Shown here in pieces: positions 11,140 to 21,875 of a stretch of DNA of 64,000 nt. The stretch comes from Phascolarctos cinereus (taxonomy: Eukaryota; Chordata; Mammalia; Diprotodontia; Phascolarctidae): positions 12,448,001-12,512,000 of the forward strand of contig NW_018343955.1 in assembly GCF_002099425.1 (NCBI RefSeq). The letters run 5' to 3'. Every line of letters starts with the position of its first letter. Positions within the stretch are counted from its first letter, which is position 1. The notes under the pieces were generated by a model, which saw only the letters and a program-made list of their open reading frames with translations, was not told where the DNA came from and ran no database searches. The translations under genes were made by a program, and so were the position numbers.

Positions 11140-11325
11140 ACATAAATTTAGAGCTGGAAGGGATCTTCAAGGTCATCTAGTCCAATCATTTAATTTCACA
11201 GATGAGGAAACTGAGGCTCAGAGAGGTTATGTTATTTGCCCAAGGTCATACAGGTAGTATAAATGGCAGAATCAAGACTTGAATCCAAGTCTTCTGACTT
11301 CAAACACTGTACTATATTTACATCA
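11140..11325 (-). mobile_element. MIR
   Basis: AGCTGGAAGGGATCTTCAAG, TTCACAGATGAGGAAACTGA, GAGGTTATGTTATTTGCCCA and CAAGTCTTCTGACTTCAAAC are inverted MIR blocks in order. Confidence 0.85.
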
Positions 11326-11329
11326 TCTC

Positions 11330-11620
11330 TCCTCTCAAATCAAGATTCCTCATATTTCATCTTATTTCTGATTTCTTTTAATGTTGTTTTATACTATTGT
11401 AGATGTGTATATTGCTCTGTTCTCTTCCTTCTGCATCAGTTCATGCAAGTTTTTTCATGTTTCTCTGAGTTCTTCATTTTTCTGACTTTTTAAAATGAAA
11501 GAATACTATTCCATTACATACATGTACACACACACATTTCATCATACTCCAATTGACAGACATTGTTTCTAGTTTTGTACCATGCTATGCATTTGTGTAA
11601 TGTTGAATAATTTATTATAG
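11330..11620 (-). mobile_element. L1 ORF2/3' fragment
   Basis: CATCAGTTCATGCAAG, GAATACTATTCCATTACATA and CTCCAATTGACAGACAT match the inverted end of marsupial L1 seen more clearly at 15.2 and 50.4 kb. Confidence 0.6.
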
Positions 11621-11876
11621 TTATGCTTAATACTTATGCCACTACCAGAGTGTAAGCTCCTTAATTTATTAAATGGAAGTGCTAATACTTGTCCTACTTC
11701 AAAAAGATTCTTGGGACCAAATGGAATAGTGAAAGTGAAAGTGCTTTCAAAAGAATAATAAATATAGAGGCACTCTTACCAATTACTGATAATCAAAGGT
11801 CAAGATACACCAAGGTAGGAAGAAGCAGAAGAGCATTTTATTCTTCTTTTAAAAAATCCACCGATAGGGCAGCTAG

Positions 11877-12026
11877 GTGGTGCAGTGGATAGAACACCTG
11901 CCCTGAAGTCAGGAGGACCTGAGTTCAAATCCAGCCTCAGACAGTAACACTAGCTGTGTGACCCAGGGCAAGTCACTTAATCCCATTGCCTAGCCCCCTT
12001 TCCAAAAAAAAAAAGATAAAATAAAT
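11877..12026 (+). mobile_element. tRNA-derived SINE (short type)
   Basis: GGGCAGCTAGGTGGTGCAGT, AGGACCTGAGTTCAAATCCA and CTAGCTGTGTGACCCAGGGC end in a poly-A stretch. Flanks AATCCACCGAT (about 11865) and AATCACTGAT (about 12024) are a likely diverged target-site duplication. Confidence 0.9.
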
Positions 12027-12029
12027 CAC

Positions 12030-12395
12030 TGATCTCTCTTTTGTTTTTATCTTATCTTCACTTCATTCCCAAATTTATTCCTTTCCTTCCCAGACAGTCA
12101 TCTCTTATAACAAAGAAAAGAAATTAATTCAGTAAAACTAACCAATACTTTAACACTCAGTCTGATACTGTATTCAACAGTCCATACCCATAGTACTCTA
12201 CCTCTCCAAAGGACGATAAAAGTATACCCTTTGGGGTAGCCAAGCTTTATCATTATATTACATAATTTTTTAAAAAATGTTTTCCATTTACATTGTTGTA
12301 ATCATTCAGTATGTTGTTTTCCTGGATTTGCTTACTTCACTTTGCATCTGTTCATATGTCTTTCCATGCTTCTCTGTATTCCAGAAGTAGAACTT
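12030..12395 (-). mobile_element. L1 3' region fragment
   Basis: AATTCAGTAAAACTAACCAA, GGTAGCCAAGCTTTATCATT and TTTACATTGTTGTAATCATT are blocks also found, diverged, at about 26.6 kb. It ends at TTGCATCTGTTCATATG, the usual inverted marsupial L1 order. Confidence 0.6.
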
Positions 12396-12447
12396 TCACA
12401 GAGTAGAATATTAGAATTTTATACCTGGAGAGGATCTAAGAGATCAC

Positions 12448-13659
12448 ATTACATCAAAGGATATGAACAGGTAGTTTTCAGATGACAATATCAAAGGTAT
12501 CTGTAGTCACATGAAAAAATGCTCTAAATAACTATTGATTAGAGAAAGGCAAATTATTAAAACAACTCTGAGGTACATTCTCATACTTATCAGATCAATT
12601 AATATGACAGAAAAGAAAAATGACAAATATTGGAGGGAATGTGGGAAAATTGGGATACCAATGCATTGTTGGTGGAATTGTGAACTGATTCAACCATTCA
12701 GGAGAACAATTTGGAACTATGCCCAAAGGGTTATAAAACTGTACATACCCTCTGACCTAGCAATAAGATCTATATCCCAAAGAGATAAAAAAAAAAAGGA
12801 AAAGGACATATATGTACAAAAATATTTAGAACAGTTCTTTTTGTGCTGGCAAAGAAGTGGAAATTGAGGGGAAGCCTGTCAATTGGGGAATGACTGAATT
12901 AGTTGGGGTATATGATTGTGGTGAAATACTATTATGCTATAAGAAAGCAGGATGCTTTTAGAAAAACCAGAAAGACTTACATGAATTGACGAAAAGTGAA
13001 GTGAGCAGAACCAGGAGAACATCGTAAACAGTAACCACAATATTCTAACGAAGATCAACTATAAATGACTTAGCTATTTTCAGCAATACAATGATCTAAG
13101 ACAATTCTGACGGACTTATGATGAAAAATGCTACCCATTTCCAGAGATAGAACTGATGGAGTCTGAATGCAGATTGAAGCATATTTTTTAAATTATGAAA
13201 TTTATTTTTAGTTTTCAACGTTCACTTCTATAATATTTTGAGTTTTAAATTCCCCCCCTCCCTTTCCTCTCCCCTCCCCAAGAAGGCATGCAATCTGATA
13301 TAGGCTCTACATATACATTCCTATTAAACATATTTTCAAATTAGTCATGTTGTAAAGAAGAATTAGAACCAATGGGAGGAACGACAAGAAAGAAGAAACA
13401 AAACAAAATGAGAGAGAGAGAGAGAGAGCAAATAGTATATGAAGTATATTTAAAAATTTTTTTGTTTTGTATTTTCTTTCACTGAATAACTAATATGGAA
13501 ATATGTTTTGTAAGACTGTACATGTATAACCTATATTATATTGCTTGCCTTCTCATTGAGGGGGGAAAGGAGGGAGAGAGAATTTGAAATTAAAAAATTT
13601 TAAAAGTTAGAATTGTTTTTACATGTAATTGGAAAGAAATACAATATTTTGGGAAAAAA
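12448..13659 (+). mobile_element. L1, 5'-truncated 3' end
   Basis: It encodes the C-terminal part of L1 ORF2: a frame at 12535-12867 contains the HCWW element and surrounding residues typical of the ORF2 C-terminus, then continues into the 3' UTR. A second, minus-strand L1 fragment (13187-13440) lies inside. The 3' end reads CATGTATAACCTATATTATA, then a purine-rich GGAGGGAGAGAG stretch and an A-rich tail. A 10-bp target duplication flanks the whole element. Confidence 0.85.
13187..13440 (-). mobile_element. L1 3' UTR fragment nested in the L1
   Basis: Read on the minus strand it gives AATGTATATGTAGAGCCTAT, AGATTGCATGCCTTCTTGGG and an A-rich end, the same 3' UTR as at 49.3 kb. GAAGCATATTT (ending 13186) and GAAGTATATTT (13441-13451) form its target duplication. 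A (GA)n run sits at about 13410-13428. Confidence 0.8.
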
Positions 13660-13759
13660 AAGAGATCACCCTAATAATTTACCCAACGTCACCCAGCTAG
13701 TCAGTTGTTACTTCTAGTCTAGAATCCACTTCTCCCTAATTTCCAATTCTATGTTCTTT

Positions 13760-14590
13760 TTATAAAATCATTTTCTTCTAGGGGAATCCTATAGAGAGAA
13801 GGAAATATAAATTGAAATTATAATTTGTGAATAGGAGGCATTTGAGAGTGCTTTTAAAATTCTGGAACAAGCAAGCTTGAACTTGCATACCCTGAAACTT
13901 TCTAGATTGCTCTACTGATCTATTTAATCCACTAATGTTCATTGGGATGGGGGGGGCAGAAATCAACACTAAAGGATACAGAGCAGTGACCTACAACAAT
14001 GGATCATCAAACATTTTTGCTTACATGCCCTTCCTGTGAGCCCTCCAACATGTAAAGCCATAGCAATAAGCATATCACTCATCCAGCCATTGTGGACCTG
14101 TTCCTCATTAGGTCCCTTTATCTGAGTTTCACTAAGTGGAGCCTTGGCATACTGACATCTGTTCAGGTTAATTAAATGTCAGTCAAATCATGGGCTCTTT
14201 TGCTTCTTGTCAGACCAACGTTTCAGCCTAAGAAGGAGCTGATATTTTCATGTATTGCTTCCCACTCTCTGCGAAGCCCGAGGCTACTGCAGCCATGCCA
14301 TGCAGATGTGAAAGACATCAAGGCCAGCTCCAGGTGGATTTAGATCTGCTGATCGTCTCTTTTCAAGCGCACCTCCAAAAGATGCTACTTGCAATTGTGC
14401 CTTATTTGCCTACACATTAAAATGGGAAGTACTGTGGTGCAGGGGTTTAGAAAGCTGGTCCAAAAGCAGTTTCCTATGAAAAATTACAGATACCTTTGAC
14501 ACTTTGCCATGTGATATGATGAATTAGAGGGGTTGATATGATCATTTCAATCCCACAAATGCCACAACAAAAATAGGAAGCAACTAAGGA
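13760..14590. other. Unique block, part possibly conserved
   Basis: There is no repeat from 13760 to 14590. The 14160-14420 part has balanced base composition and homeobox-like (TTAATTAAATG) and E-box-like (CAGATG) motifs. Conservation is a guess. Confidence 0.35.
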
Positions 14591-14594
14591 AGAA

Positions 14595-14645
14595 CAACTC
14601 ACATTTCTACTGTTTTAAGGGTTGTAAAGTGCTTTTTAAAATGTT
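14595..14645 (-). mobile_element. MIR 3' fragment
   Basis: ACAACTCACATTTCTACTG and GTTGTAAAGTGCTTTTTAAA are an inverted MIR 3' end, cut by the following L1. Confidence 0.5.
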
Positions 14646-14654
14646 AATTTCTTT

Positions 14655-15850
14655 CAATTAACAAGAATTAATTTTTTTCTCCCATCACCCCTTCAGTGAA
14701 AAAGTAAAACAAAATTCTTGTGACAAATATGTAGAATTAGGGAAAACAAATTCCCTCAGTTGCCATGTCCAAGAAAAATGTATGTTTCATTCTGCCTCTT
14801 GAATACAATCATCTCATTGTTAGGAGGTAGATAGCCTCTTTCAATAAGACAGCTAGGTGGGGAAGTGGACAGAGTATGGGGCCTGGAGTCAAAAAGACCT
14901 GTTTTTCTGAGTTCAAGTCATGGCCTCAGATACTTATTAGTTGTGTAATCCTAGACAAGTCACTTAGTTCTGCCTCAGTTTCCTCATCTGTAAAATAAGC
15001 TGGAGAAGGAAATGGCAAACCACTCCAGTATCTTTGCCAAGAAAACCCCAAATAAGATCACAACAAGTCAGATGCAACTGAACAAGAACAGAGCCTATTT
15101 CATCACTGAGCACTCTGGAATTGTTTTTAATTGTTGCATTGACCAGAGTTCTTAAGTCTTTAAAATATGTTTGTCTATACAATGCTGTTATTGCTGTATA
15201 AAAATTTCTTTTGAGTCTACTCAATTTATTCTGCTTCAGTTTATATGTGGCTTCCCAGGTTTCTTTGAAACTATCAATTTCACAATTTTTATAGCATGAT
15301 ATTCCATTACATTCATACACTTAATTTGTTCAGCTATTACACAATTGATAAGCATCCTTTAGTTTCCAGTTCTTTGTCACTACAAAAAGAGCTGCTATAA
15401 ACATTTTTGTATATATTGCACCTTTCCTTCTTTTTAAAAATTTGAGAGTATAGACTTAATAATGGTATCACTGGATGAAAGGAAATGCAAAGTTTAGTCA
15501 TTTAGGGAATCTAATTTCAAATTGTTTTCCCGAATGCATCAATTCACAGCTTCACTAACAAATTATTGATATACCTGTTTACCCACAGCCCCTCTAACAT
15601 TTGTTATTTTACTTTTTTCTGGTCAACTTTGCCACTCTGATGGATATAAGGTGGCACCTCAGAATTACTTTGATTGACATTTGGGATATGGAGCATCTTT
15701 CCCCCCCATATGGGTATAAGGTAGCTTGTTTTTTGTTTTTCCTTGAGAACTGCCTGCTCAAATTCTTTGTCCATTTATCAATTAGGGAATGGATCTTATT
15801 CTTATAAATTTGAAATGATTCCTTACATATTTCAGAAATGAGACAAAAGC
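14655..15850 (-). mobile_element. L1 3' end split by a SINE
   Basis: Left part: TTCTTGTGACAAATATG and GCCATGTCCAAGAAAAATG (inverted 3' UTR). After the SINE come AGAGTTCTTAAGTCTTTAAA, GATATTCCATTACATTCATA, AAAAAGAGCTGCTATAAACA and TGTCCATTTATCAATTAGGG, running into ORF2. Minus-strand residues such as KETWEATYKL are degraded L1 ORF2. Confidence 0.85.
14844..15091 (+). mobile_element. Mar1-like CORE-SINE with RTE-like tail, inside L1
   Basis: GACAGCTAGGTGGGGAAGTG starts the element. AAATGGCAAACCACTCCAGT and ATCTTTGCCAAGAAAACCCC form the 3' half. AGCCTCTTTCA (14833-14843) and AGCCTATTTCA (15092-15102) are its target duplication in the L1. Confidence 0.95.
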
Positions 15851-15947
15851 TAAATTTTCCAGTTTCTCTTCAGGCACACCCTTGCAAGGAAATGAATCTG
15901 AGCTGCTTGTGATGTCTTAATAGTAAGCCATAATGTTACTTATGTTG

Positions 15948-16172
15948 TTATTCAGTTGTTTTAGCTGTGTCTGACCCTTTGTGACTCCAGTTGGGTTTTC
16001 TTGGCCACGATACTGGAATGGTTTGCTATTTCCTTCTCCAGTTCATTTTATAGATGAGAAAACTAAGGCAAACAGGGTTAAATGACTTGCCCAAGGTCAC
16101 ATAGCGAATAAGTATCTGAGGCCACATTTGAACTCAGGTCTTCCTGACTCCAGGCCAGGTCTGCGTTTTGTA
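15948..16172 (-). mobile_element. Mar1-like CORE-SINE
   Basis: GACCCTTTGTGACTCCAGTT, GGTTTGCTATTTCCTTCTCC, GACTTGCCCAAGGTCACATA and GAACTCAGGTCTTCCTGACT. The head end is eroded. Confidence 0.9.
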
Positions 16173-16179
16173 GCTATCA

Positions 16180-16760
16180 GGAGAAATGTAAGTAGAAATT
16201 ATCCATAGTTTCCCAGATAATATATTTGGTTGGAACTCCCTCAAATGCTATCATTATATATACTCATTCAATTCCAACAATTTTCTCAGCGAAGAACATA
16301 ATTATTAAGAGCCTTAGGGGAATGATTTTGGATTTCAGTGAGATGAACATTATTAATGATGGCTTCCTTTTGAACGGCACTGATCAATTTATTTACAGTT
16401 AGCAGGCTTTTAAAATCTCTTTCATTTTTCTTTAATCTATTGAACCTATAGTAGTTGGGTCCAGATCCTTAGAAAAATTATTGAGTGTGTATTCAAGGCA
16501 GAGCAGGGCCTCGCATCAATGACGCCAGATTTAAATGGCATAGGCTGCCCCCTGGAGGCTCAAGAAATCTTAGCTCATTGCAGTAATAGGCCTCCAGCAA
16601 AATGCGAATCCACTTCTTTGGGGTTTCAGCTAGCATAAACAGAATTTTGGTCAGGCATTTGGGGATCTGTAAAGTGATTATGTGTTTATGTGAAGTTGAA
16701 CATAACTTTTAAAATAATTATGTGGCCTGAACTTTGATAAATGCAAAATTCTAGTGTGTT
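16180..16760. other. Unique block holding a CTCF-like site
   Basis: No repeats were recognised. The stretch 16500-16640 has more CpG and G+C than its neighbours and includes the motif described separately. Confidence 0.45.
16545..16559 (-). promoter_or_regulatory. CTCF-like binding motif
   Basis: The plus strand reads CTGCCCCCTGGAGGC. Its reverse complement GCCTCCAGGGGGCAG fits the core of the vertebrate CTCF motif with one or two departures. It lies in repeat-free DNA, and the orientation is minus. Occupancy cannot be judged from sequence. Confidence 0.5.
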
Positions 16761-16764
16761 TTGT

Positions 16765-16996
16765 TGTTCAGTTGTTTCAGACCTTTCATGACTCCATTTG
16801 TTTTGGTTTTTTTTGGCCAAGATACTGAAGTAGTTTGCCATTTCCTTCTCCAGCTCATTTTACAGATGAGGAAACCAAGACAAACAAGGTTAAATGACTT
16901 GCCCAGTGTCACCCAGCTAGTAAGTGTCTGAGGTCACATTTGAACTCAGGAAGATCCTGACTCCAGGCCCAGCACTCTAGCCATTGTGCCACCAGA
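16765..16996 (-). mobile_element. Mar1-like CORE-SINE
   Basis: TTTGTTGTTCAGTTGTTTCA, TTTGCCATTTCCTTCTCCAG, TTTACAGATGAGGAAACCAA and GACTCCAGGCCCAGCACTCT: full-length inverted copy. Confidence 0.93.
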
Positions 16997-16999
16997 GAG

Positions 17000-17165
17000 A
17001 ATTGTGATATAAAGGAAAGAGCACTAAGAATTAAAAGTCTCCGGCTTTAGTCCTGGTTCTTGTCATTGGGAAAATCTCTTTACCTTTTTGGGCCCTGGTT
17101 CCTCATCTGCAAAATGAGGTGTTTGTACTAGTTGATTTCTAAGGTTCTTTGTACCATGGTGAGTC
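17000..17165 (+). mobile_element. MIR
   Basis: TAAAGGAAAGAGCACTAAGA, TTTTTGGGCCCTGGTTCCTC and GCAAAATGAGGTGTTTGTAC. Confidence 0.75.
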
Positions 17166-17599
17166 TATTTAATGTGTACTACTAAGGGGCTTCCATCTGC
17201 ATCAGGAGAGAATGGGTATCCAATGAAGTCACAGATCATTCAGATATTTTCACTGAGGTGTTTCAGTCAAGAAAAGAACAATAAGTCTAATAAACCCTAA
17301 TCTTCAAGGACACTCCAAATACAATAGTAAAAAGGACAACCACAGATAATCTCGTTCCATAAGGTCTACCACTTGAATGGGAACGGACAATCGTACAGAC
17401 TTTATAGGCCAAGCAAAAGTTTTGTCAAAGTTTTGGAAAGGAACTTTGGAAAGGCCCTAGTCACTGCCTCCTGAGGATGTCCACTGCTGATGTTAACTAT
17501 GTTCAAAGTAAATAGCACAGCTGATGGGGTTATTTCTAAAGTAAAGTAATTTGTAACAGATTAAACTTTCATTATCTCACTTGACTATTCATAGACAAT

Positions 17600-17838
17600 T
17601 GTTATTGCTGAGTTGTTTTAGTTGTGTCCCACTCTTCATGATCCCGTTTAGGATTTTCTTAGCCAAGATACTGGAGTGGTTTGCTATTTCCTTCTCCAGC
17701 TCATTTTATAGATGAGGAAACTGAGGCAAACAGGGTTAAATGATTTGCCCAGGGTGGTACAGTCAGTAAATGTCTGAGGTTGGATTTGAACTCAGAGATT
17801 CCTGACTCCAGGCCTGGCCTCTAGCCACCATGCCAATC
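17600..17838 (-). mobile_element. Mar1-like CORE-SINE
   Basis: TTGTTATTGCTGAGTTGTTT, CAAGATACTGGAGTGGTTTG, AGATGAGGAAACTGAGGCAA and TTCCTGACTCCAGGCCTGGC. Confidence 0.93.
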
Positions 17839-18699
17839 TAATCAAATGAATTTCCACCTTTGTACTTTTTTTTTGTCAAGGGTTTATGAATAAATACAAT
17901 TTTGATTTATTAGCAACACAGTAATATTCGATGTGTCTACATGAAAGAATCTATTGAGAACTTTACATTTATCCCTATTTAATTTGAATTTATTAGATCT
18001 GGCCCATCATTCTAGCTTGTCAAGACCCATTTAGATATTGACATCAGCTGATATGTGAGCTATTCCTACCAGACTTGAGTCTTCTGCAAGTCTAATGAAC
18101 ATTATGTGTGCGTACACATACATCCACCCAAGGAATTAATAAAAATGTTAAGTAGTAAGGGGTAGATGAACAGAGAACCCTAGGGCACTTCTCTAGGGAC
18201 TTGCTTTCAAGTTACCATCAACCTACAATGAACTCCTTGGATCTGGGCATTCAATCAGATTTAAGCCTATATATCTCTGTTTTGTTCACAAAGATAGCAC
18301 AAGAGACTTTGTCGAATGTTTCTGAAATTTAAGTTTATAATGCTTATAGTATTTGCTAGATCTGTCTTCTGATGGAGTATACTATCAAAAAAGAGAAAGA
18401 GGATAGTTTCACAATTTGTTTTTGATGAAGCCACATGGATTCTTTGTGGTCATTGCTTCTCTTTTGAAATGCTCACAAGCCATCCTTTTAATAATGCTTC
18501 CTAAATTTTTCCCAGAAGTCAAATTAACTGGCTTATAATTTGTAGATCTTCTACCCTTAAAAAAAACCCAACAAGAAACAGGACATTTTGGTTTCTTTCA
18601 AATTTCCAGTCAATGACAGAGAGGTAGGGGAGTAAAAAAATGTACTGTGATTCTCAAATATTATTTCCCTTAGGATAATTTATTTATAGTTTAATTTTT

Positions 18700-18780
18700 A
18701 TCTTCTTTTGTAACCTTTGTACTTAGCGCACTGCCTGGCATATACCAAGTACTAGGTAAATGCTTGCTGTTGGACTGTTT
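18700..18780 (+). mobile_element. L2 3' tail within the L3 gap
   Basis: GTACTTAGCGCACTGCCTGG, CATATACCAAGTACTAGGTA and AATGCTTGCTG are an L2 end. Confidence 0.6.
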
Positions 18781-19009
18781 ATTTCATTGGATAAATTTAA
18801 ATGTGAAAACTAATATTTTCATGTAATGTGTATAATTTTTTCATCATGTCTGTACACTTGACTTACTATAAGGTTGATTGACATCATAGTTGAGAAGGGA
18901 TTTTAGTGTTTCCCCCTAATTTTAATGCATGTTTGGCTAAAATAGATTACTATTGAAATATAACATGATGTTAATTAATGACAAATACGTTTAAGGGGAC
19001 ACTCTAAAG

Positions 19010-19186
19010 TAGGGATTCTTGAGCTGTTTTCTGTGTACTTGCTTTTTAAAATATCTTGACAAGTTTATTTCAATATGACTGATTTCTTTTTTATTTCACG
19101 TATTTAAAAATACTATTCTGAAAGAGGTCCATAAGCTTTGCCAGACTATCAAAGGGGCCCACTACCAAAAAGGTTAAAAACCCTTA
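19010..19186 (+). mobile_element. hAT-type DNA transposon, copy 3
   Basis: AGGGATTCTTGAGCTG opens the copy. AGAGGTCCATAAGCTTTGCC, AAAGGGGCCCACTACC and GGTTAAAAACCCTTA close it. Opposite orientation to the copy at 0.5 kb. Confidence 0.65.
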
Positions 19187-19189
19187 TCC

Positions 19190-19745
19190 TAAGCCATGCT
19201 AATCAATAATCATTTTCTAAAAGTAATAGTTTATATATTTTCAATCTTTGGTCTAAAAAGCTAAGTAAAAATCAGATAATTTATTCATACCTTGAGTCAA
19301 ATTTTTAGTGAGAAGTTGTTGAATACAAACTGCAACAAAAGAGATCTAAATGTTAGCATATTTCATTTTAAAATTTAGCTTTAGCTCTAGAAGTAGCTAA
19401 AAATATGCTGGTAATAAGATAATCTGCCATTTATATAACAATGACTATAATTAATTTATCATGGAATATCATTTAGCCTTACACTGAGTTGAAAATATTC
19501 CAATGACTTAAATTCTCCTAAAATTGATATTTTTATAATCTGTGCTTAGAAAATTCTAGAATTTCTACACTTATTATGGAGACCAAAACTCAAATAATTT
19601 TTAAAAGTATGTCTTTTTATACACTTTGCTATAATCATTCATGAAATGAATATAACTGGTAAAATCAAGTTAATTTTGTGGTTTAAAAAATTAAAATAAT
19701 TAACTTTGCTTGCCTCTATTCTGCTAACTGTTCTTATTTTCCACA
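19190..19745. other. Unique, very AT-rich
   Basis: No element was recognised. It lies inside the L3 gap, so part may be decayed L3 or an unrecognised insertion. Confidence 0.4.
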
Positions 19746-20739
19746 GTCTTTCAAAGAGTGCGGACAGCATCTCAGCTATCATATCTTCCAGATCTTCCAT
19801 TATCCTGTAATTTATCCAGGCACGTTATGTTCAACTCATTGAGAGCAGCTAAGTGCTCTCTTAGGACCTTCTCATTTATTTTGGATTTCAATTCCTTGCT
19901 TAGCTGTTTTTTTTTTGTTTTGTTTTATACTTGTCTATCACAAGATCATCCTCCTTAGAGGAAATAACAGAAGTAATATGAGTAGATTGGTTCTGCCTTT
20001 TCTTTGTGGTCCATTGTCAATACCCCATCCAGCCCAAGGAACAATCCTGCTCATTTTTTGATAGTCATTTTACCTCTAATAGAGAAACCAAATAAAACAA
20101 AAAACCTCTTTTATTCCTTAGTGTTCACTGTGGCCTTACTCATTATGAGTAAGCTCTCCTAATCCCACTCTTATAGAAGCAGGCCAAACTGCTCTTTTCA
20201 CCTTTTATTACATGCTCTTGCTTCCTTCTTCTCTACATGCCAGTACTTCTGTGTATCCATGTTATCAGCTATGTGGTTACCCTGGTTGCAACCCACTCGT
20301 GCCTTACCATCTGTGCAACTCTTGTGCATATCCTCCCACAGACCCTCCAAAGGAGACCTACCCTTACTCTCTAGGACCTTGAGTCTAGGCCTCTTAGCAT
20401 TACATAGGTACCAGCATTTGAACTGTCAATCCATTTTTCTTTACCCTCACACTGAGTGGCACCTTTCTTTTCTGATTATGTACCTACTAGACAGTAACTT
20501 TTATCCCTTTATTTAATACACTCTATTGTTAATAATATGCTATAGCCTATTTTTGCCAACCATTTATCTCTCCATTGCTCTATGGGTTGCCTGCCATTTT
20601 GACTCTTTGGACACTGTGGTATTTCATGATCCATAATCATATAGCATCTGTAGAAGAATATTGATATGAGAAGATTGATTGGGTTTCAGGAAGCAGCTTG
20701 GGATCATAATAAATTCTATATAATTTTCCAAATACAACC

Positions 20740-20838
20740 CCACCCATTTTTAGTCCCTTACTCTCTTTGGGCCTCAGTTTCTTATGTGTAAAATGAGGAC
20801 ATTAGATTAGATGTCCTCTTAGACTGTTTCCAAGTTTC
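20740..20838 (+). mobile_element. MIR 3' half
   Basis: CTCTTTGGGCCTCAGTTTCT, AAAATGAGGACATTAGATTA and GTCCTCTTAGACTGTTTCC. Confidence 0.75.
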
Positions 20839-20839
20839 T

Positions 20840-21255
20840 GTTGCGTTGTCATCTATTGGTAACCCCCCGCCTCCCAAAATCTGGCCTGTTCTCTTCAGGT
20901 CCTTTACTGCTCTCTGTTGCCATGTGCTGGTCTATATATTCCCCCCAACCCCCTCAAAGAAGGTTCTTTTAGCTTTTTTTTTTTTTAAACTCATAGCCCC
21001 AGCCTTTTGTGATTCTGAACCAGGACTACACATTAAATTTCTTTTTGAACTTCTTTGATTTTGCCTTCACTTTCCTTCCCTGACCTCCACCTGATATTTG
21101 ACTCAGGGTACTAAAATTCCTTTCAACTCCTTTCCATTCCAGTTATACTAATCATGGTCCATATAAATCATTCCTCGGAAGCAGGACAGAAATGGGCTAC
21201 CTTCATTCTAAGTTCTAGTAATGCCAATGAATCTGTCCCTTTCCCACTACTACCA
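20840..21255. other. Unique pyrimidine-rich sequence
   Basis: Nothing recognised. C- and T-homopolymers occur at about 20940 and 20975. Confidence 0.4.
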
Positions 21256-21257
21256 CA

Positions 21258-21545
21258 GAATTTCGGAAGGAACCATAGAGGCAATAGAATTCAACATAAA
21301 TTTGTCCACATGTTATCCTTTACAGCACCACTGACAAGTTATCATCTTGCCTTAGCTTGAAAGCGTCTAATGAGAGCGGACCCTCAAATTCCCATTGCTG
21401 CCCATCACTTTTATGTAGCTCGCTTGCCAGGAAATTTCTCCTTATGTTGATTTTAAGACCCATCTCTCTGGAACCTGCACCTATTACTTTTAGTGTGGCC
21501 TAATGGGACAAGGAAGAACTAGTCTGGTCCCTTTGCCATATGATA
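21258..21545 (-). mobile_element. L3/CR1-like 3' end
   Basis: TTCGGAAGGAACCATAGAGG, CACTGACAAGTTATCATC, AGGAAATTTCTCCTTATG and ATTACTTTTAGTGTGGCC form the inverted counterpart of the plus-strand copy at 24.55-25.05 kb. Confidence 0.6.
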
Positions 21546-21549
21546 ATCC

Positions 21550-21650
21550 TTAAAAGACTGCTTTTTGTTTTGGTATCCCCAGAAGTTAACACAGTGCCTA
21601 GCACACAGTATGCACTGAATAAATTTGTTGATTGACTTGACTGACTCAAA
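21550..21650 (+). mobile_element. L2 3' tail
   Basis: AACACAGTGCCTAGCACACA, GTATGCACTGAATAAA and TTTGTTGATTGACTTGAC. Confidence 0.75.
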
Positions 21651-21875
21651 GGCAGCTATCATTCTTCCATTCTACCTCCCTGCACCTTCCCCAACCTCCA
21701 CAAGCTTTTTTTTTTTCTCAGGTTATGTAGTTAAAAGAAAGATAAAATTTTTGGTGGTATTGTTTTAAATGACTATATGTTTGGCTAATTCCGTATAATG
21801 TCTTTCCCAGTTAGGCTGTCTGATCTAATGCATAGAAGGTTGACCTTAGTATCAGGAAGACCTAGGGTCAACCGA

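Larger units (their letters stand above)
12405..13755 (-). mobile_element. MIR split by an L1
   Basis: The two halves are 12405-12447 (ACCTGGAGAGGATCTAAGAG) and 13670-13755 (AACGTCACCCAGCTAGTCAG). AAGAGATCAC appears at both 12438-12447 and 13660-13669, so the L1 between them is a single target-primed insertion. Confidence 0.8.
17985..20420 (-). mobile_element. L3/CR1-clade LINE, ORF2 region, in two parts
   Basis: Positions 17985-18620 carry inverted CR1-type reverse-transcriptase sequence (AGAGAACCCTAGGGCACTTC, AGAGACTTTGTCGAATG, TTGATGAAGCCACATGG, TCAAATTAACTGGCTTATAA). Positions 19750-20420 continue further 5' in the element (CAGCTATCATATCTTCCAG, TTAGTGTTCACTGTGGCC, GGCCAAACTGCTCTTTTCAC). 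About 1.1 kb lies between, including a hAT copy and an L2 tail. This is the longest L3-like remnant here. Confidence 0.7.

Noticed and set aside
12535-12867. 110-codon frame as a gene
   Set aside because: It is the ORF2 C-terminal end (HCWW motif) of a truncated L1, not a host gene.
14964-15320. 118-codon minus-strand frame
   Set aside because: It crosses a SINE/L1 junction. Residues such as KETWEATYKL are degraded L1 ORF2.
15948-17838. Three same-strand SINEs at near-equal spacing (about 820 and 835 bp) as a segmental tandem repeat
   Set aside because: The sequences between them are unrelated, and the SINEs differ in their flanks, so the spacing looks accidental.
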